22,798 nucleotides of DNA from a virus, in IMG/VR virus record IMGVR_UViG_3300028393_000356, positions 1 to 22,798 of that record. The stretch is one strand, 5' to 3'. Below the pieces are notes generated by a model. That model saw only the letters and a program-made list of their open reading frames with translations, searched no databases and had not been told where the DNA came from. Shown here in pieces: positions 1-5,059 of the stretch; within the stretch, counting starts at the first letter, position 1, and each line of letters starts with the position of its first letter. The position numbers were made by a program, and so were the translations under genes.

Positions 1-502
1 AGTCGTGGTCGTCGATGCCAGTTCCATCGCCCCTGCCTCGACCGCCGCCCTCGTCCTGATCTTGCTTCAACAAGTTGTACACCTGTGCGCTGTCCATACC
101 ACGAAACTGTGGATCTACCAGCCCGACCTCGGGCATGACGGCGAACCCGTCCTTGTTGTCGTCAGTCAGCTTGATGTTGATCACGTAGTCACATGCTTGG
201 TTGGCAAGCCTTGCATCCTCATCGTACAGATGACGCCATGTAGTCAGGTGTCTGTACAACTTGTGATAGCACTCGTGCAGCACAAGGAACCGCAACTCTG
301 CATCAGTCAGGGATTCAATGAACTTACGACCATACAACTCGTCACGCCCATTAGTGCATGCGGTTGGTACTTTGTCGTCCACCGAACGTTTACCGATCAT
401 CAACACACCAGCAAGGGCGACATACTTGGGCGAACCCATGATGTCAACCACCGCTTTACTCAGCCGCTGTTCAGCGGTCAACTCTTTACCTATCATTAAC
501 AT
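1..502 (-). CDS. DUF2201/vWA-type putative metallopeptidase-like protein, partial (C-terminus outside window)
   Basis: The reading frame has no stop before the left edge, so 167 N-terminal residues are visible. It contains LVLHECYHKL with an HExxH motif at residues 76-80, followed by NQACDYVIN at about 101-109. This pair matches the N-terminal putative metallopeptidase domain (DUF2201 type) that usually precedes a von Willebrand A domain. An acidic Gly-rich stretch (about 149-166) starts where such proteins have a linker; the vWA half would lie beyond position 1. The start at 502 is chosen because AGGAG (513-509) is 6 nt upstream; the nearer ATG at 507 reads into a stop after three codons. 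The upstream 56-aa gene stops at 504, one base before this start, so the two are probably coupled. Such proteins are commonly paired with MoxR AAA+ ATPases, and one lies two genes upstream. Whether the HExxH is catalytic is unknown. Confidence 0.75.
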   Translation of the reverse strand, partial: MLMIGKELTAEQRLSKAVVDIMGSPKYVALAGVLMIGKRSVDDKVPTACTNGRDELYGRKFIESLTDAELRFLVLHECYHKLYRHLTTWRHLYDEDARLANQACDYVINIKLTDDNKDGFAVMPEVGLVDPQFRGMDSAQVYNLLKQDQDEGGGRGRGDGTGIDDHD

Positions 503-503
503 T

Positions 504-674
504 TCATTCTCCTGTTATTTCTTCGACATCGTAGGCTTGGCACTCGCTTGAGTACGTCACCTTGCTTTGGTCAAATGATTCATACATCTTCATCTCTGCC
601 TCATCTTGCGTTTCGGCTTCGACTTCGACCTCTTGGGTGTATGACACCACCACTGTGCCTCTCCATCGTTTCAT
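504..674 (-). CDS. Small acidic conserved-looking phage protein, 56 aa
   Basis: A 56-aa ORF reading MKRWRGTVVVSYTQEVEVEA and continuing to a stop at 506-504. AGGA lies 7 nt upstream of the ATG at 674, and a copy of the 17-bp palindrome (690-706) ends 15 nt upstream. The predicted fold is a beta strand pair followed by an acidic helix (EVEVEAETQDEAE), a pattern seen in many small phage proteins of unknown role. It fills the gap between the AAA+ ATPase gene and the DUF2201/vWA gene exactly, with one base left before the next start, which argues that it is real. It has no cysteine pair, signal peptide or membrane segment. Function is unknown; location suggests it belongs with the ATPase/vWA pair. 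Confidence 0.7.
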   Translation of the reverse strand: MKRWRGTVVVSYTQEVEVEAETQDEAEMKMYESFDQSKVTYSSECQAYDVEEITGE

Positions 675-689
675 GTTGTGTCCTTTCTT

Positions 690-706
690 GTTAGGGATTC
701 CCTAAC
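690..706. repeat. 17-bp palindrome copy 1 (GTTAGGGATTCCCTAAC)
   Basis: Perfect 8-1-8 inverted repeat GTTAGGGA-N-TCCCTAAC. It lies between the ATPase stop codon (707-709) and the Shine-Dalgarno of the 56-aa gene, 15 nt before its ATG. Confidence 0.95.
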
Positions 707-1798
707 TTATTTCTTGTCCGCCGCGAACATGTAGTTGTTCTGCATCGCCCACGCTGTGAACTTCTTGTTGGTCATGACCACAGACTGCTTGGCGTACTTG
801 GGGCTACGCACACCGTTGGCGAACATACCCTGTGCTTCCTTGTCAAGGCGCATCATGTAGTCCATCCATGCATCAATCCAATCACGGTCGATCACAGACA
901 ACGCACGGTACACAACCATACATACAGCCGCCGCACTGTCCGGCACCTTGGCATTCATCGGGTCTTTCTTGATTGACTCAAGGCTAGGCAACTGATCAGC
1001 CAACTTCACGAACGCCATCAGATCCATAGCACCGCGCTCACCGATAGTGCCCATTAACAAGGCAGTAAGGGTTTGGTCGTCCACACCCTCGCGCCCCTTC
1101 AGCCAATCCGATGCGGCTTCGAGAGAACGTGGCGTAACAAACGCTGTGCGCTGTTGCTTGGGGTGGTAGATGTAGGGATTCTGTTCAGGGTCTTTCACGT
1201 CCTCGAACGAATGAAACAACTGAGGGTTGTCCTTGCACCAGCCCAGCAATGTGTGATCAACACCATTGTTCACACCCCACTCGATCCACTCCATGTTTGA
1301 CGGCTTGCGGCTTGTGACCACAGTCATACGGTTACGTGCATGTGGAGGGAGCAGGTCGCCCACGCCCTCTGCCCCTAAGTTAGTGGTCGCAAACACAACA
1401 GACTTATCTGATAGTGTGTATCCACCCATCTTGCGTTCGAGGAGCAGTCGGAGCATGGCATTCTTCACGGCGGGGTTAGCCTTGCCGTACTCGTCCACCA
1501 TCAAGATGATGTCTTTCCCTAAGTGCAAGCCGAGTTCTTCGTTGGTCACGTAGCGTACGTACCCTTGCTCGTCGATAGTCTGCAACTGAGGGATAGTGAT
1601 GTCGCCCAAGTCCTTGGTCGTGCAGTCAAAGTAGCACATCGTATGGTTAGGCAGGGCTTTGCCCAAGGTCTTGAGCAGAGATGATTTACCTGTACCCATG
1701 TGACCCTGCACCAGTATGGTGCGCTTGTTGCCGCCGATGCGGATGGCAGTCTCGATTTGGTCGAGGCCGAGTGCGTACATTGCGATAGCTTGATTCAT
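707..1798 (-). CDS. MoxR-type AAA+ ATPase
   Basis: A 363-aa AAA+ ATPase of the MoxR/CobS/CbbQ group. Visible motifs: Walker A GHMGTGKS (32-39), Walker B ILMVDE (98-103), sensor 1 ATTN (137-140), and an ARNR motif (154-157) that could supply the arginine finger. The helical lid follows from about residue 200. MoxR-type ATPases form hexameric rings that remodel partners, often a vWA protein; a DUF2201/vWA-type gene sits two genes downstream on the same strand, with a DUF3150-like gene directly upstream. The start at 1798 has only a weak ribosome site (GGA, 10 nt upstream), because a (TTAAC)n expansion lies where neighbours have AAGGAG. Whether it acts on host targets, replication or lysis cannot be read from the sequence. 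Fold and ATPase assignment are secure; the biological role is not. Confidence 0.9.
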   Translation of the reverse strand: MNQAIAMYALGLDQIETAIRIGGNKRTILVQGHMGTGKSSLLKTLGKALPNHTMCYFDCTTKDLGDITIPQLQTIDEQGYVRYVTNEELGLHLGKDIILMVDEYGKANPAVKNAMLRLLLERKMGGYTLSDKSVVFATTNLGAEGVGDLLPPHARNRMTVVTSRKPSNMEWIEWGVNNGVDHTLLGWCKDNPQLFHSFEDVKDPEQNPYIYHPKQQRTAFVTPRSLEAASDWLKGREGVDDQTLTALLMGTIGERGAMDLMAFVKLADQLPSLESIKKDPMNAKVPDSAAAVCMVVYRALSVIDRDWIDAWMDYMMRLDKEAQGMFANGVRSPKYAKQSVVMTNKKFTAWAMQNNYMFAADKK

Positions 1799-1810
1799 GA
1801 TGTTTGTTCC

Positions 1811-1835
1811 AGTTAAGTTAAGTTAAGTTAAGTTA
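1811..1835. repeat. Pentanucleotide tandem repeat (AGTTA)x5
   Basis: Five perfect copies of AGTTA (TTAAC-type on the coding strand). The last copy overlaps the first bases of the palindrome at 1832, so the array looks like slippage expansion of the palindrome's terminal half. It separates palindrome and start codon by 33 nt instead of the usual 15-18. Confidence 0.95.
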
Positions 1836-1848
1836 GGGATTCCCTAAC
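1832..1848. repeat. 17-bp palindrome copy 2 (GTTAGGGATTCCCTAAC)
   Basis: Identical to copy 1. It lies in the gap between the stop of the DUF3150-like gene (1854-1852) and the ATPase start (1798). Confidence 0.95.
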
Positions 1849-1851
1849 AAG

Positions 1852-2751
1852 TTACCAGCCCAATGAGGGCAGGGTGTCGATAGTCTTACGCACCTCGTTC
1901 ACCTTGCGGCGAGTTTCAGCGCGCAGATATGAGTCCTCACGCAGAGCGTCAGGTGTTATGCCACGCATGGCATCGTCCAAGTCACGTTGTGCCTGAGCCA
2001 TTGTCGCGTCGCCTGTCACGTTGCATGCACCGAGCAGCTCGATCATGTCGTGCACGTTAGACACCAATGAATCACGAAACACCTTCTTTGTCGGGCCGTC
2101 AGCGTAGTCGAGGCGCTCTGACATCTTTGTCAGCGCATCATGTGCCCGTTTCCACACGTCACCCATCGCGGCTTGTAGCTGTTGGGTGTAGTAGCCCTCG
2201 TACTGAGAGCGCAGGGCTTGCTCAGTCTCGTTGCCGATACTCACCCGCCAATCACCTGCATCAGGCAAGGGCATGTAGTTCATCTTGAACCTGAACTTAG
2301 ATGTCAGGCTGTCAGCCGTGGGGTACTCGTCAGCATTAAACAATGCGCCGAGCTTGAGTTGTGCGTCCTGCACTTCCCATGAGTACGCATCGAGGAACAC
2401 ATCGACGAGTCGCTTGTATTCAGTCTCAAGCGCGGTCATTTCTTGGTGGTACTTGAAGTATTGTGTCGTCGGTAGCAGACGTAAGCCGGTATCGCTCCAT
2501 GGCATGGTGCATGCATAGTGCACATTACGTGCGTTAGCCGTGAACTTCTGCACCGCGTCTAGTTCGGCGCAATCACCTAGGAGTTTCTTGCTTACATTAG
2601 CCACACCCTTATGGGCGTTGTTCTGTGACGTGACGTCTTGCGATGCACGTTTGTCGAGCTTGCGCCCTGTCCACACGCCAATAGAAAGTTCAACCAGCAT
2701 TGCGGCGGTTGAGATGGATGGCACAGATGTGCCTGTCGTTGCGTTTGTCAT
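1852..2751 (-). CDS. DUF3150-like phage protein
   Basis: A 299-aa protein starting MTNATTGTSVP, followed by ELSIGVWTGRKLDKRASQDV (about 20-39), which resembles the N-terminus of DUF3150 family proteins. The rest is mostly helical with conserved-looking aromatic stretches and a charged C-terminal helix. DUF3150 genes in phages and bacteria are often next to MoxR-type ATPase and vWA genes, the context here. The start at 2751 is preferred over the longer open frame reaching 2973: AAGGA is about 8 nt upstream, the palindrome lies just before that, and the extension would run back through the 5' stem-loop and the promoter. It is the first gene of an operon driven from the promoter at 2833-2861. 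Biochemical function is unknown. Confidence 0.75.
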   Translation of the reverse strand: MTNATTGTSVPSISTAAMLVELSIGVWTGRKLDKRASQDVTSQNNAHKGVANVSKKLLGDCAELDAVQKFTANARNVHYACTMPWSDTGLRLLPTTQYFKYHQEMTALETEYKRLVDVFLDAYSWEVQDAQLKLGALFNADEYPTADSLTSKFRFKMNYMPLPDAGDWRVSIGNETEQALRSQYEGYYTQQLQAAMGDVWKRAHDALTKMSERLDYADGPTKKVFRDSLVSNVHDMIELLGACNVTGDATMAQAQRDLDDAMRGITPDALREDSYLRAETRRKVNEVRKTIDTLPSLGW

Positions 2752-2767
2752 TTCAGTTTCCTTGTTT

Positions 2768-2784
2768 GTTAGGGATTCCCTAAC
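2768..2784. repeat. 17-bp palindrome copy 3 (GTTAGGGATTCCCTAAC)
   Basis: Perfect copy, 16 nt upstream of the DUF3150-like start. On the coding strand it is followed by AAACAAGGAA, nearly the same as after copy 4, so palindrome and ribosome site look like one module. Confidence 0.95.
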
Positions 2785-2800
2785 TGGGTTTGGTTTGTTT

Positions 2801-2826
2801 ATCGACTGAGCGAATTCCCAGTCGAT
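2801..2826 (-). promoter_or_regulatory. Stem-loop at the predicted 5' end of the DUF3150/ATPase transcript
   Basis: Perfect 8-bp stem (2801-2808 with 2819-2826) around a 10-nt loop that reads GGAATTCGCT on the minus strand. The outer base (2826) coincides with the +1 predicted from the promoter at 2833-2861. The loop core GAATTCG recurs in the stem-loop at 3571-3596, whose stem is different. Confidence 0.75.
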
Positions 2827-2832
2827 GGTTGT

Positions 2833-2861
2833 ATTATGACATACTATGTCATGTTTGTCAA
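2833..2861 (-). promoter_or_regulatory. Sigma70-like promoter for the DUF3150/MoxR operon
   Basis: Minus-strand TTGACA (2861-2856), 17-bp spacer, CATAAT (2838-2833). GTATCAAACAC abuts the -35 box, and an AACTATC heptamer (2894-2888) lies exactly 26 bp upstream of it. The same arrangement is present at 3604-3632 and 5919-5947. Confidence 0.85.
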
Positions 2862-2893
2862 GTGTTTGATACCTTACGGCATCTTCTGATAGT

Positions 2894-3061
2894 TTAGAAT
2901 TGTCTGCACTCGTATGTATGCACCTCCCCTCTGTAGTCTGTATATGTCTCGCCACATCCGCTTGCCCACTCAAGTATGAATATCAACGCAAGAGCTAGCA
3001 AGGCTACACCTATGACGGCTTGGCCCAAGGCATGGGCTAGTTTTTTAATCAGTCTGATCAT
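2894..3061 (-). CDS. Small single-pass membrane protein, 55 aa
   Basis: An ORF of 55 aa starting MIRLIKKLAHALGQAVIGVA. A positively charged N-terminus precedes one hydrophobic segment at about 12-31, then a short polar C-terminal tail with cysteines at 36 and 52. The positive-inside rule predicts cytoplasmic N-terminus and periplasmic tail; ASGC at 33-36 is a weak lipobox-like sequence. The ATG at 3061 overlaps the TGA of the zinc-ribbon gene (3060-3058) as ATGA, so translation is probably coupled. The stop at 2896-2894 shares a base with the AACTATC element of the next promoter. Single-pass small phage proteins include lysis regulators, spanins and superinfection-exclusion factors, but nothing here distinguishes among them. 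Confidence 0.6.
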   Translation of the reverse strand: MIRLIKKLAHALGQAVIGVALLALALIFILEWASGCGETYTDYRGEVHTYECRQF

Positions 3062-3267
3062 GTTGTCCTCTTAGGGTTAAGTTGTTTGAGCATGCTTGCA
3101 TCGGTAAACAGCATATAGTTTGACTTGTTCATTGGGGCGATGGTGTGTCGCACCTTCTTGGCGGCTTTCTCTCCGCAGTCAAGGCATGTGGTGTATCCGA
3201 TTTGGGTACGGGCGGCGGCTACACGCTGGGCATAACAGCATGTACATATGGGTCGTGTGTACTTCAT
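3058..3267 (-). CDS. Small zinc-ribbon protein, 69 aa
   Basis: A 69-aa protein starting MKYTRPICTCCYAQRV. It has two Cys-x2-Cys pairs (CTCC near residue 8 and CLDC near residue 27), the pattern of a four-cysteine zinc ribbon, followed by a basic stretch (EKAAKKVRH). The ATG at 3267 is preferred because it lies one base after the preceding gene's stop (3271-3269); an in-frame GTG at 3285 would extend it by 6 residues into the upstream gene. Its own stop overlaps the next start. Small zinc ribbons of this kind often bind nucleic acid or RNA polymerase, but no specific function is supported here. Confidence 0.65.
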   Translation of the reverse strand: MKYTRPICTCCYAQRVAAARTQIGYTTCLDCGEKAAKKVRHTIAPMNKSNYMLFTDASMLKQLNPKRTT

Positions 3268-3268
3268 A

Positions 3269-3511
3269 TTAGTCGTTCTCTGCACCGAGATAACACCCTC
3301 GGAAAAAGTGCTGTGCGCCCATTGCGCGGATCGTACCTGTGGCTATGCGTCTAGGCTTACGCCCAGCTTTCCACACACTACGTTCAAACCTCAAACCAGC
3401 CACACTATCTGAGCTTATGGGTCTAGGTTCACGCCGCTTGGTGCTTGAGCTAAATACATGTTGCACGGTCTTGCGTTGACCTGCGCCCCACTGGTAATTC
3501 TTCGTTTTCAT
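3269..3511 (-). CDS. Small basic protein of unknown function, 80 aa
   Basis: An 80-aa, strongly basic protein (MKTKNYQWGAGQRKTVQHVF at the start, then several Arg/Lys clusters such as TKRREPRP and WKAGRKPRRI). AGGAGA stands 4 nt upstream of the ATG at 3511, and palindrome copy 4 ends 15 nt upstream, the same layout as at other left-arm genes. It is the first gene of the operon driven by the promoter at 3604-3632 and is followed one base later by the zinc-ribbon gene. I do not recognise a family. The charge suggests nucleic-acid binding, which is inference only. Confidence 0.65.
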   Translation of the reverse strand: MKTKNYQWGAGQRKTVQHVFSSSTKRREPRPISSDSVAGLRFERSVWKAGRKPRRIATGTIRAMGAQHFFRGCYLGAEND

Positions 3512-3526
3512 ACGTTCTCCTTGTTT

Positions 3527-3543
3527 GTTAGGGAATCCCTAAC
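3527..3543. repeat. 17-bp palindrome copy 4 (GTTAGGGAATCCCTAAC)
   Basis: Perfect arms with A at the centre in plus orientation. It is 15 nt upstream of the ATG at 3511 and followed on the coding strand by AAACAAGGAG. Confidence 0.95.
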
Positions 3544-3570
3544 AGGGTTAAGCCTTGCGGCTGGTTGTTT

Positions 3571-3596
3571 GTTGAATAGACGAATTCCTACTCAAC
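3571..3596 (-). promoter_or_regulatory. Stem-loop at the predicted 5' end of the 3511-2894 operon transcript
   Basis: Nine-pair stem (3571-3579 with 3588-3596, one G-U wobble) with loop GAATTCGT on the minus strand. It begins one base after the predicted +1 (3597). The stem sequence is unrelated to that at 2801-2826, yet size, position and loop core are the same. Confidence 0.75.
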
Positions 3597-3603
3597 AGCC
3601 TAT

Positions 3604-3632
3604 ACTATAACATAGTATGCTACGTTTGTCAA
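3604..3632 (-). promoter_or_regulatory. Sigma70-like promoter for the small-protein operon (3511-2894)
   Basis: Minus-strand TTGACA (3632-3627), 17-bp spacer, TATAGT (3609-3604). GTGTCAAACAC abuts the -35 box, and AACTATC (3665-3659) lies 26 bp upstream, overlapping the 3' end of the HNH-like gene. Confidence 0.85.
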
Positions 3633-3653
3633 GTGTTTGACACCTTCTGATAC

Positions 3654-4136
3654 TTATTGATAGTTGAAGTAATCGTGCTCGCCGCCGCTTGAGGAACTGG
3701 TATCTACACCATGGCGCCTTTTGTCGTCGTCGTTCATCACTGCCAATAGATGTTTTGGTATCAATGCACCGTCCTTGGATTCAACGTAGTGCTGCTTCAA
3801 GCTTATTCGACCATCGTCATCTATGATGGCATCTACCCTCTTGGCGTGGTTCTCCCATTGTGGGTGTACGTTTGTGGCTTTGAGGTTTTCGATGCGGGTG
3901 TTGGTGCGGTCACCGTCCACGAACTTGATGAACCTAGGGTTTGCATTGTCAGGGTTGTGCCATGCCCACACTAGGCGATGCATGAGATATGTGCTACCCC
4001 CCATCTGCCATTGCTTAGAGTTGATACGTTTGGCGGCACGTTCGCCTAGGGGTTTAAGTTTGAGGGCTCCGGTCGCTGAGTCGTAAGTGAATGCAATGCG
4101 GACTAAGGTCGGGTTGATGGGTACTGCTTTTGGCAT
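3654..4136 (-). CDS. HNH-type endonuclease-like protein, probably degenerate
   Basis: A 160-aa protein with the layout of the HNH_3/AP2-associated group: YLMHRLVWAWH (50-60), then FVDGDRTNTRIENLKATN (72-89). The first His (53) and the final Asn (84) are present, but the central position normally reads VDHxNGD and here reads KFVDGD, so the second catalytic His is missing. It may be an inactive homing-type nuclease or a DNA-binding derivative. AGGAG lies 5 nt upstream of the ATG at 4136, preceded by palindrome copy 5. The C-terminus is a low-complexity Ser tail plus GGEHDYFNYQ, whose DNA (3674-3704) matches the repeat cassettes at 4756-4786 and 4910-4940. No clear promoter is visible upstream. 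Confidence 0.7.
   Translation of the reverse strand: MPKAVPINPTLVRIAFTYDSATGALKLKPLGERAAKRINSKQWQMGGSTYLMHRLVWAWHNPDNANPRFIKFVDGDRTNTRIENLKATNVHPQWENHAKRVDAIIDDDGRISLKQHYVESKDGALIPKHLLAVMNDDDKRRHGVDTSSSSGGEHDYFNYQ
3674..3704. repeat. Segment of the HNH-like gene shared with the upstream repeat cassettes
   Basis: These 31 bp match 4756-4786 at 27 positions by hand alignment, including the identical run AGGAACTGGTATC. The HNH frame uses TCA (Ser) where cassette copy A has TAA and copy D has TGA. Confidence 0.75.
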
Positions 4137-4154
4137 GGTGGCTCCTTGGTTGGT

Positions 4155-4171
4155 GTTAGGGAATCCCTAAC
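4155..4171. repeat. 17-bp palindrome copy 5 (GTTAGGGAATCCCTAAC)
   Basis: Perfect copy, 18 nt upstream of the HNH-like start. Its last base begins a CAGGTAACTG decamer (4171-4180) that recurs in the inverted repeat at 4331-4385. Confidence 0.95.
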
Positions 4172-4213
4172 AGGTAACTGAATTGTACGTTTTTAATTGG
4201 GGTTTGTATTATC

Positions 4214-4243
4214 AATGTTCTTGAATGTTCTTGAATGTTCTTT
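4214..4243. repeat. Helically phased 10-bp direct repeat (AATGTTCTTG)
   Basis: Two perfect tandem copies (4214-4223, 4224-4233) and a third slightly altered copy (from 4234, AATGTTCTTT). The 10-bp period places each copy on the same face of the helix. Confidence 0.85.
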
Positions 4244-4330
4244 GTTTGGGGTTGTGCAAGTCCTTGATTCATATAGTAAAGTACGATAGTTCCGAAAGTT
4301 CGTTGTATTTTGGATACACCCTGTCTAGAA

Positions 4331-4385
4331 GTGTCCAGTTACCTGCGAACTTTACCTGAAACTAGCTAAACAGGTAATTGGACAC
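4331..4385. repeat. 15-bp inverted repeat with a 25-nt loop
   Basis: Left arm GTGTCCAGTTACCTG (4331-4345) and right arm CAGGTAATTGGACAC (4371-4385) match at 14 of 15 positions. The inner decamer CAGGTAAyTG also occurs at 4171-4180. The loop contains one CGAACTTTA iteron (4346). Confidence 0.85.
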
Positions 4386-4599
4386 CCTCAGACGCTGGGA
4401 CTCTTTTTCACTAAAAACGAACTTTAATACAAATGATAAGAATAGATAAGAATAGATAAAATATGATAGGTATAAAACTTAAGGGATTGCAAAGCTCCTG
4501 CACAATCTAATGCAAAACTATAAAGTACGTGCGCACAAGAACTTTATGGAACTTCTTAGCTAGCGAAAAGAACTTTATAGGCCAAAAAACGAACTTTAT
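4346..4599. repeat. Iteron family 1: (C/A)GAACTTTA, five copies
   Basis: Copies start at 4346, 4418, 4538, 4569 and 4590, all in plus orientation. A partial copy in the other orientation (AAAGTTCG) lies at 4295-4302. Spacing is irregular. Confidence 0.75.
4433..4469. repeat. AT-rich GATAAGAATA-type tandem repeats, candidate unwinding element
   Basis: The stretch reads as successive roughly 10-bp units GATAAGAATA, GATAAGAATA, GATAAAATAT, GATAGG. It is almost free of G-C pairs and lies inside the iteron cluster. Confidence 0.65.
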
Positions 4600-4630
4600 C
4601 CAAACTATATTTTCGCAGCCATTTAAATAA

Positions 4631-4723
4631 AACGAACAGTACAAGCAGACTAAAAACGAACATTAGAACATTGTGTAGAACGAACAGTATGAGCAGACTA
4701 GAAACGAACAGTACGAACAGTAC
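4631..4723. repeat. Iteron family 2: CGAACAGTA, four copies, within a 32-bp direct repeat
   Basis: Copies start at 4633, 4681, 4705 and 4714; the last two are tandem at a 9-bp step. Around them, about 32 bp at 4631-4662 and 4679-4710 repeat nearly identically at a 48-bp interval (AACGAACAGTA..GCAGACTA..AAACGAACA). Confidence 0.8.
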
Positions 4724-4735
4724 GAACTCGCCGCC

Positions 4736-4811
4736 AAGTCAGTCGTGCCTCCTTCCGCGCTCATCGCCGCTTTAGGAACTGGTATCAGTTGTTAGGGAAT
4801 CCCTAACAAAG
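4736..4811. repeat. Repeat cassette copy A (76 bp, ends in a palindrome)
   Basis: Runs from AAGTCAGTCGTGCCTCCTTC through the AGGAACTGGTATC segment to palindrome copy 6 and CAAAG. Copy D (4890-4965) is the same length with a few substitutions. Confidence 0.85.
4791..4807. repeat. 17-bp palindrome copy 6 (GTTAGGGAATCCCTAAC)
   Basis: Perfect copy at the end of cassette A. No gene start is close by on either strand. Confidence 0.95.
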
Positions 4812-4835
4812 CTGGCGCTCAACGTGCTCGCCACT

Positions 4836-4889
4836 AAGTCAGTCGTGCTCATCGCTAAGTCAGTCGTGCCTCCTTCCGCGCTCATCGCT
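4836..4889. repeat. Repeat cassette copies B and C (truncated units)
   Basis: Copy B (4836-4856) begins AAGTCAGTCGTG and lacks the CCTCCTTCCGCG part. Copy C (4857-4889) is a complete 33-bp unit directly abutting copy D. Neither carries a palindrome. Confidence 0.8.
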
Positions 4890-4965
4890 AAGTCAGTCGT
4901 GCCTCCTTCCGCGCTCAACGCTGCTTCAGGAACTGGTATCAGTTGTTAGGGAGTCCCTAACAAAG
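4890..4965. repeat. Repeat cassette copy D (76 bp, ends in a palindrome)
   Basis: Near-identical to cassette A, including the AGGAACTGGTATCAGTT segment and the flanking CAAAG. The first 33 bp form a tandem pair with copy C. Confidence 0.85.
4945..4961. repeat. 17-bp palindrome copy 7 (GTTAGGGAGTCCCTAAC)
   Basis: Both 8-bp arms are perfect and only the central base (G) differs from the other copies, so the arms are under stronger constraint than the centre. Confidence 0.95.
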
Positions 4966-5014
4966 TTGTGGTGTGTGGTGGCGTGTATGTGGTGGGTGCA
5001 GAAAAGTACAGACG

Positions 5015-5045
5015 AAAAAAAAGCCCCGACCAAAAGGTCAGGGCT
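5015..5045 (-). terminator. Strong rho-independent terminator ending the 5856-5060 transcript
   Basis: On the minus strand AGCCCTGACC-TTTT-GGTCGGGGCT forms a 10-bp stem (one G-U wobble) with a 4-nt loop, followed by eight T. It stops the leftward transcript before the candidate origin. Confidence 0.9.
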
Positions 5046-5059
5046 CGAATTAAAAAGTG

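Larger units (their letters stand above)
4172..5014. other. Non-coding repeat-rich block, candidate replication origin
   Basis: About 840 bp with no convincing gene on either strand. In order it holds a 10-bp direct repeat (4214-4243), a long inverted repeat (4331-4385), an AT-rich run of GATA-type repeats (4433-4469), two families of iteron-like words containing GAAC (4346-4723), a 32-bp direct repeat, and GC-richer cassettes with two palindrome copies (4736-4965). Iterons next to an AT-rich unwinding region and an inverted repeat are typical of phage and plasmid origins. No replication protein is encoded in this window, so the assignment rests on structure alone. Confidence 0.5.

Noticed and set aside
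5-551. Two plus-strand open frames at the left edge
   Set aside because: They lie opposite the DUF2201/vWA-type and 56-aa genes, lack ribosome sites, and their translations show no family features; the minus strand has the HExxH motif and proper starts.
2752-2973. N-terminal extension of the DUF3150-like gene to 2973
   Set aside because: It would run through the promoter, the 5' stem-loop and a palindrome, and has no ribosome site; the ATG at 2751 has one.
4253-4291. Fourth member of the AACTATC promoter family upstream of the HNH-like gene
   Set aside because: The heptamer is present, but spacing to TTGCAC is 25 and no -10 box follows at 16-18 bp; kept only as a possible decayed site.
4556-4663. 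35-aa hydrophobic minus-strand ORF (MFVFSLLVLFVLFKWLRKY...) within the iteron region
   Set aside because: No ribosome site. The hydrophobic reading comes from iteron words such as TACTGTTCG, which stay open in more than one frame; probably a by-product of the repeats.
4736-4965. CRISPR-like array
   Set aside because: Units differ in length, are directly tandem rather than separated by unique spacers, and there are no cas genes.
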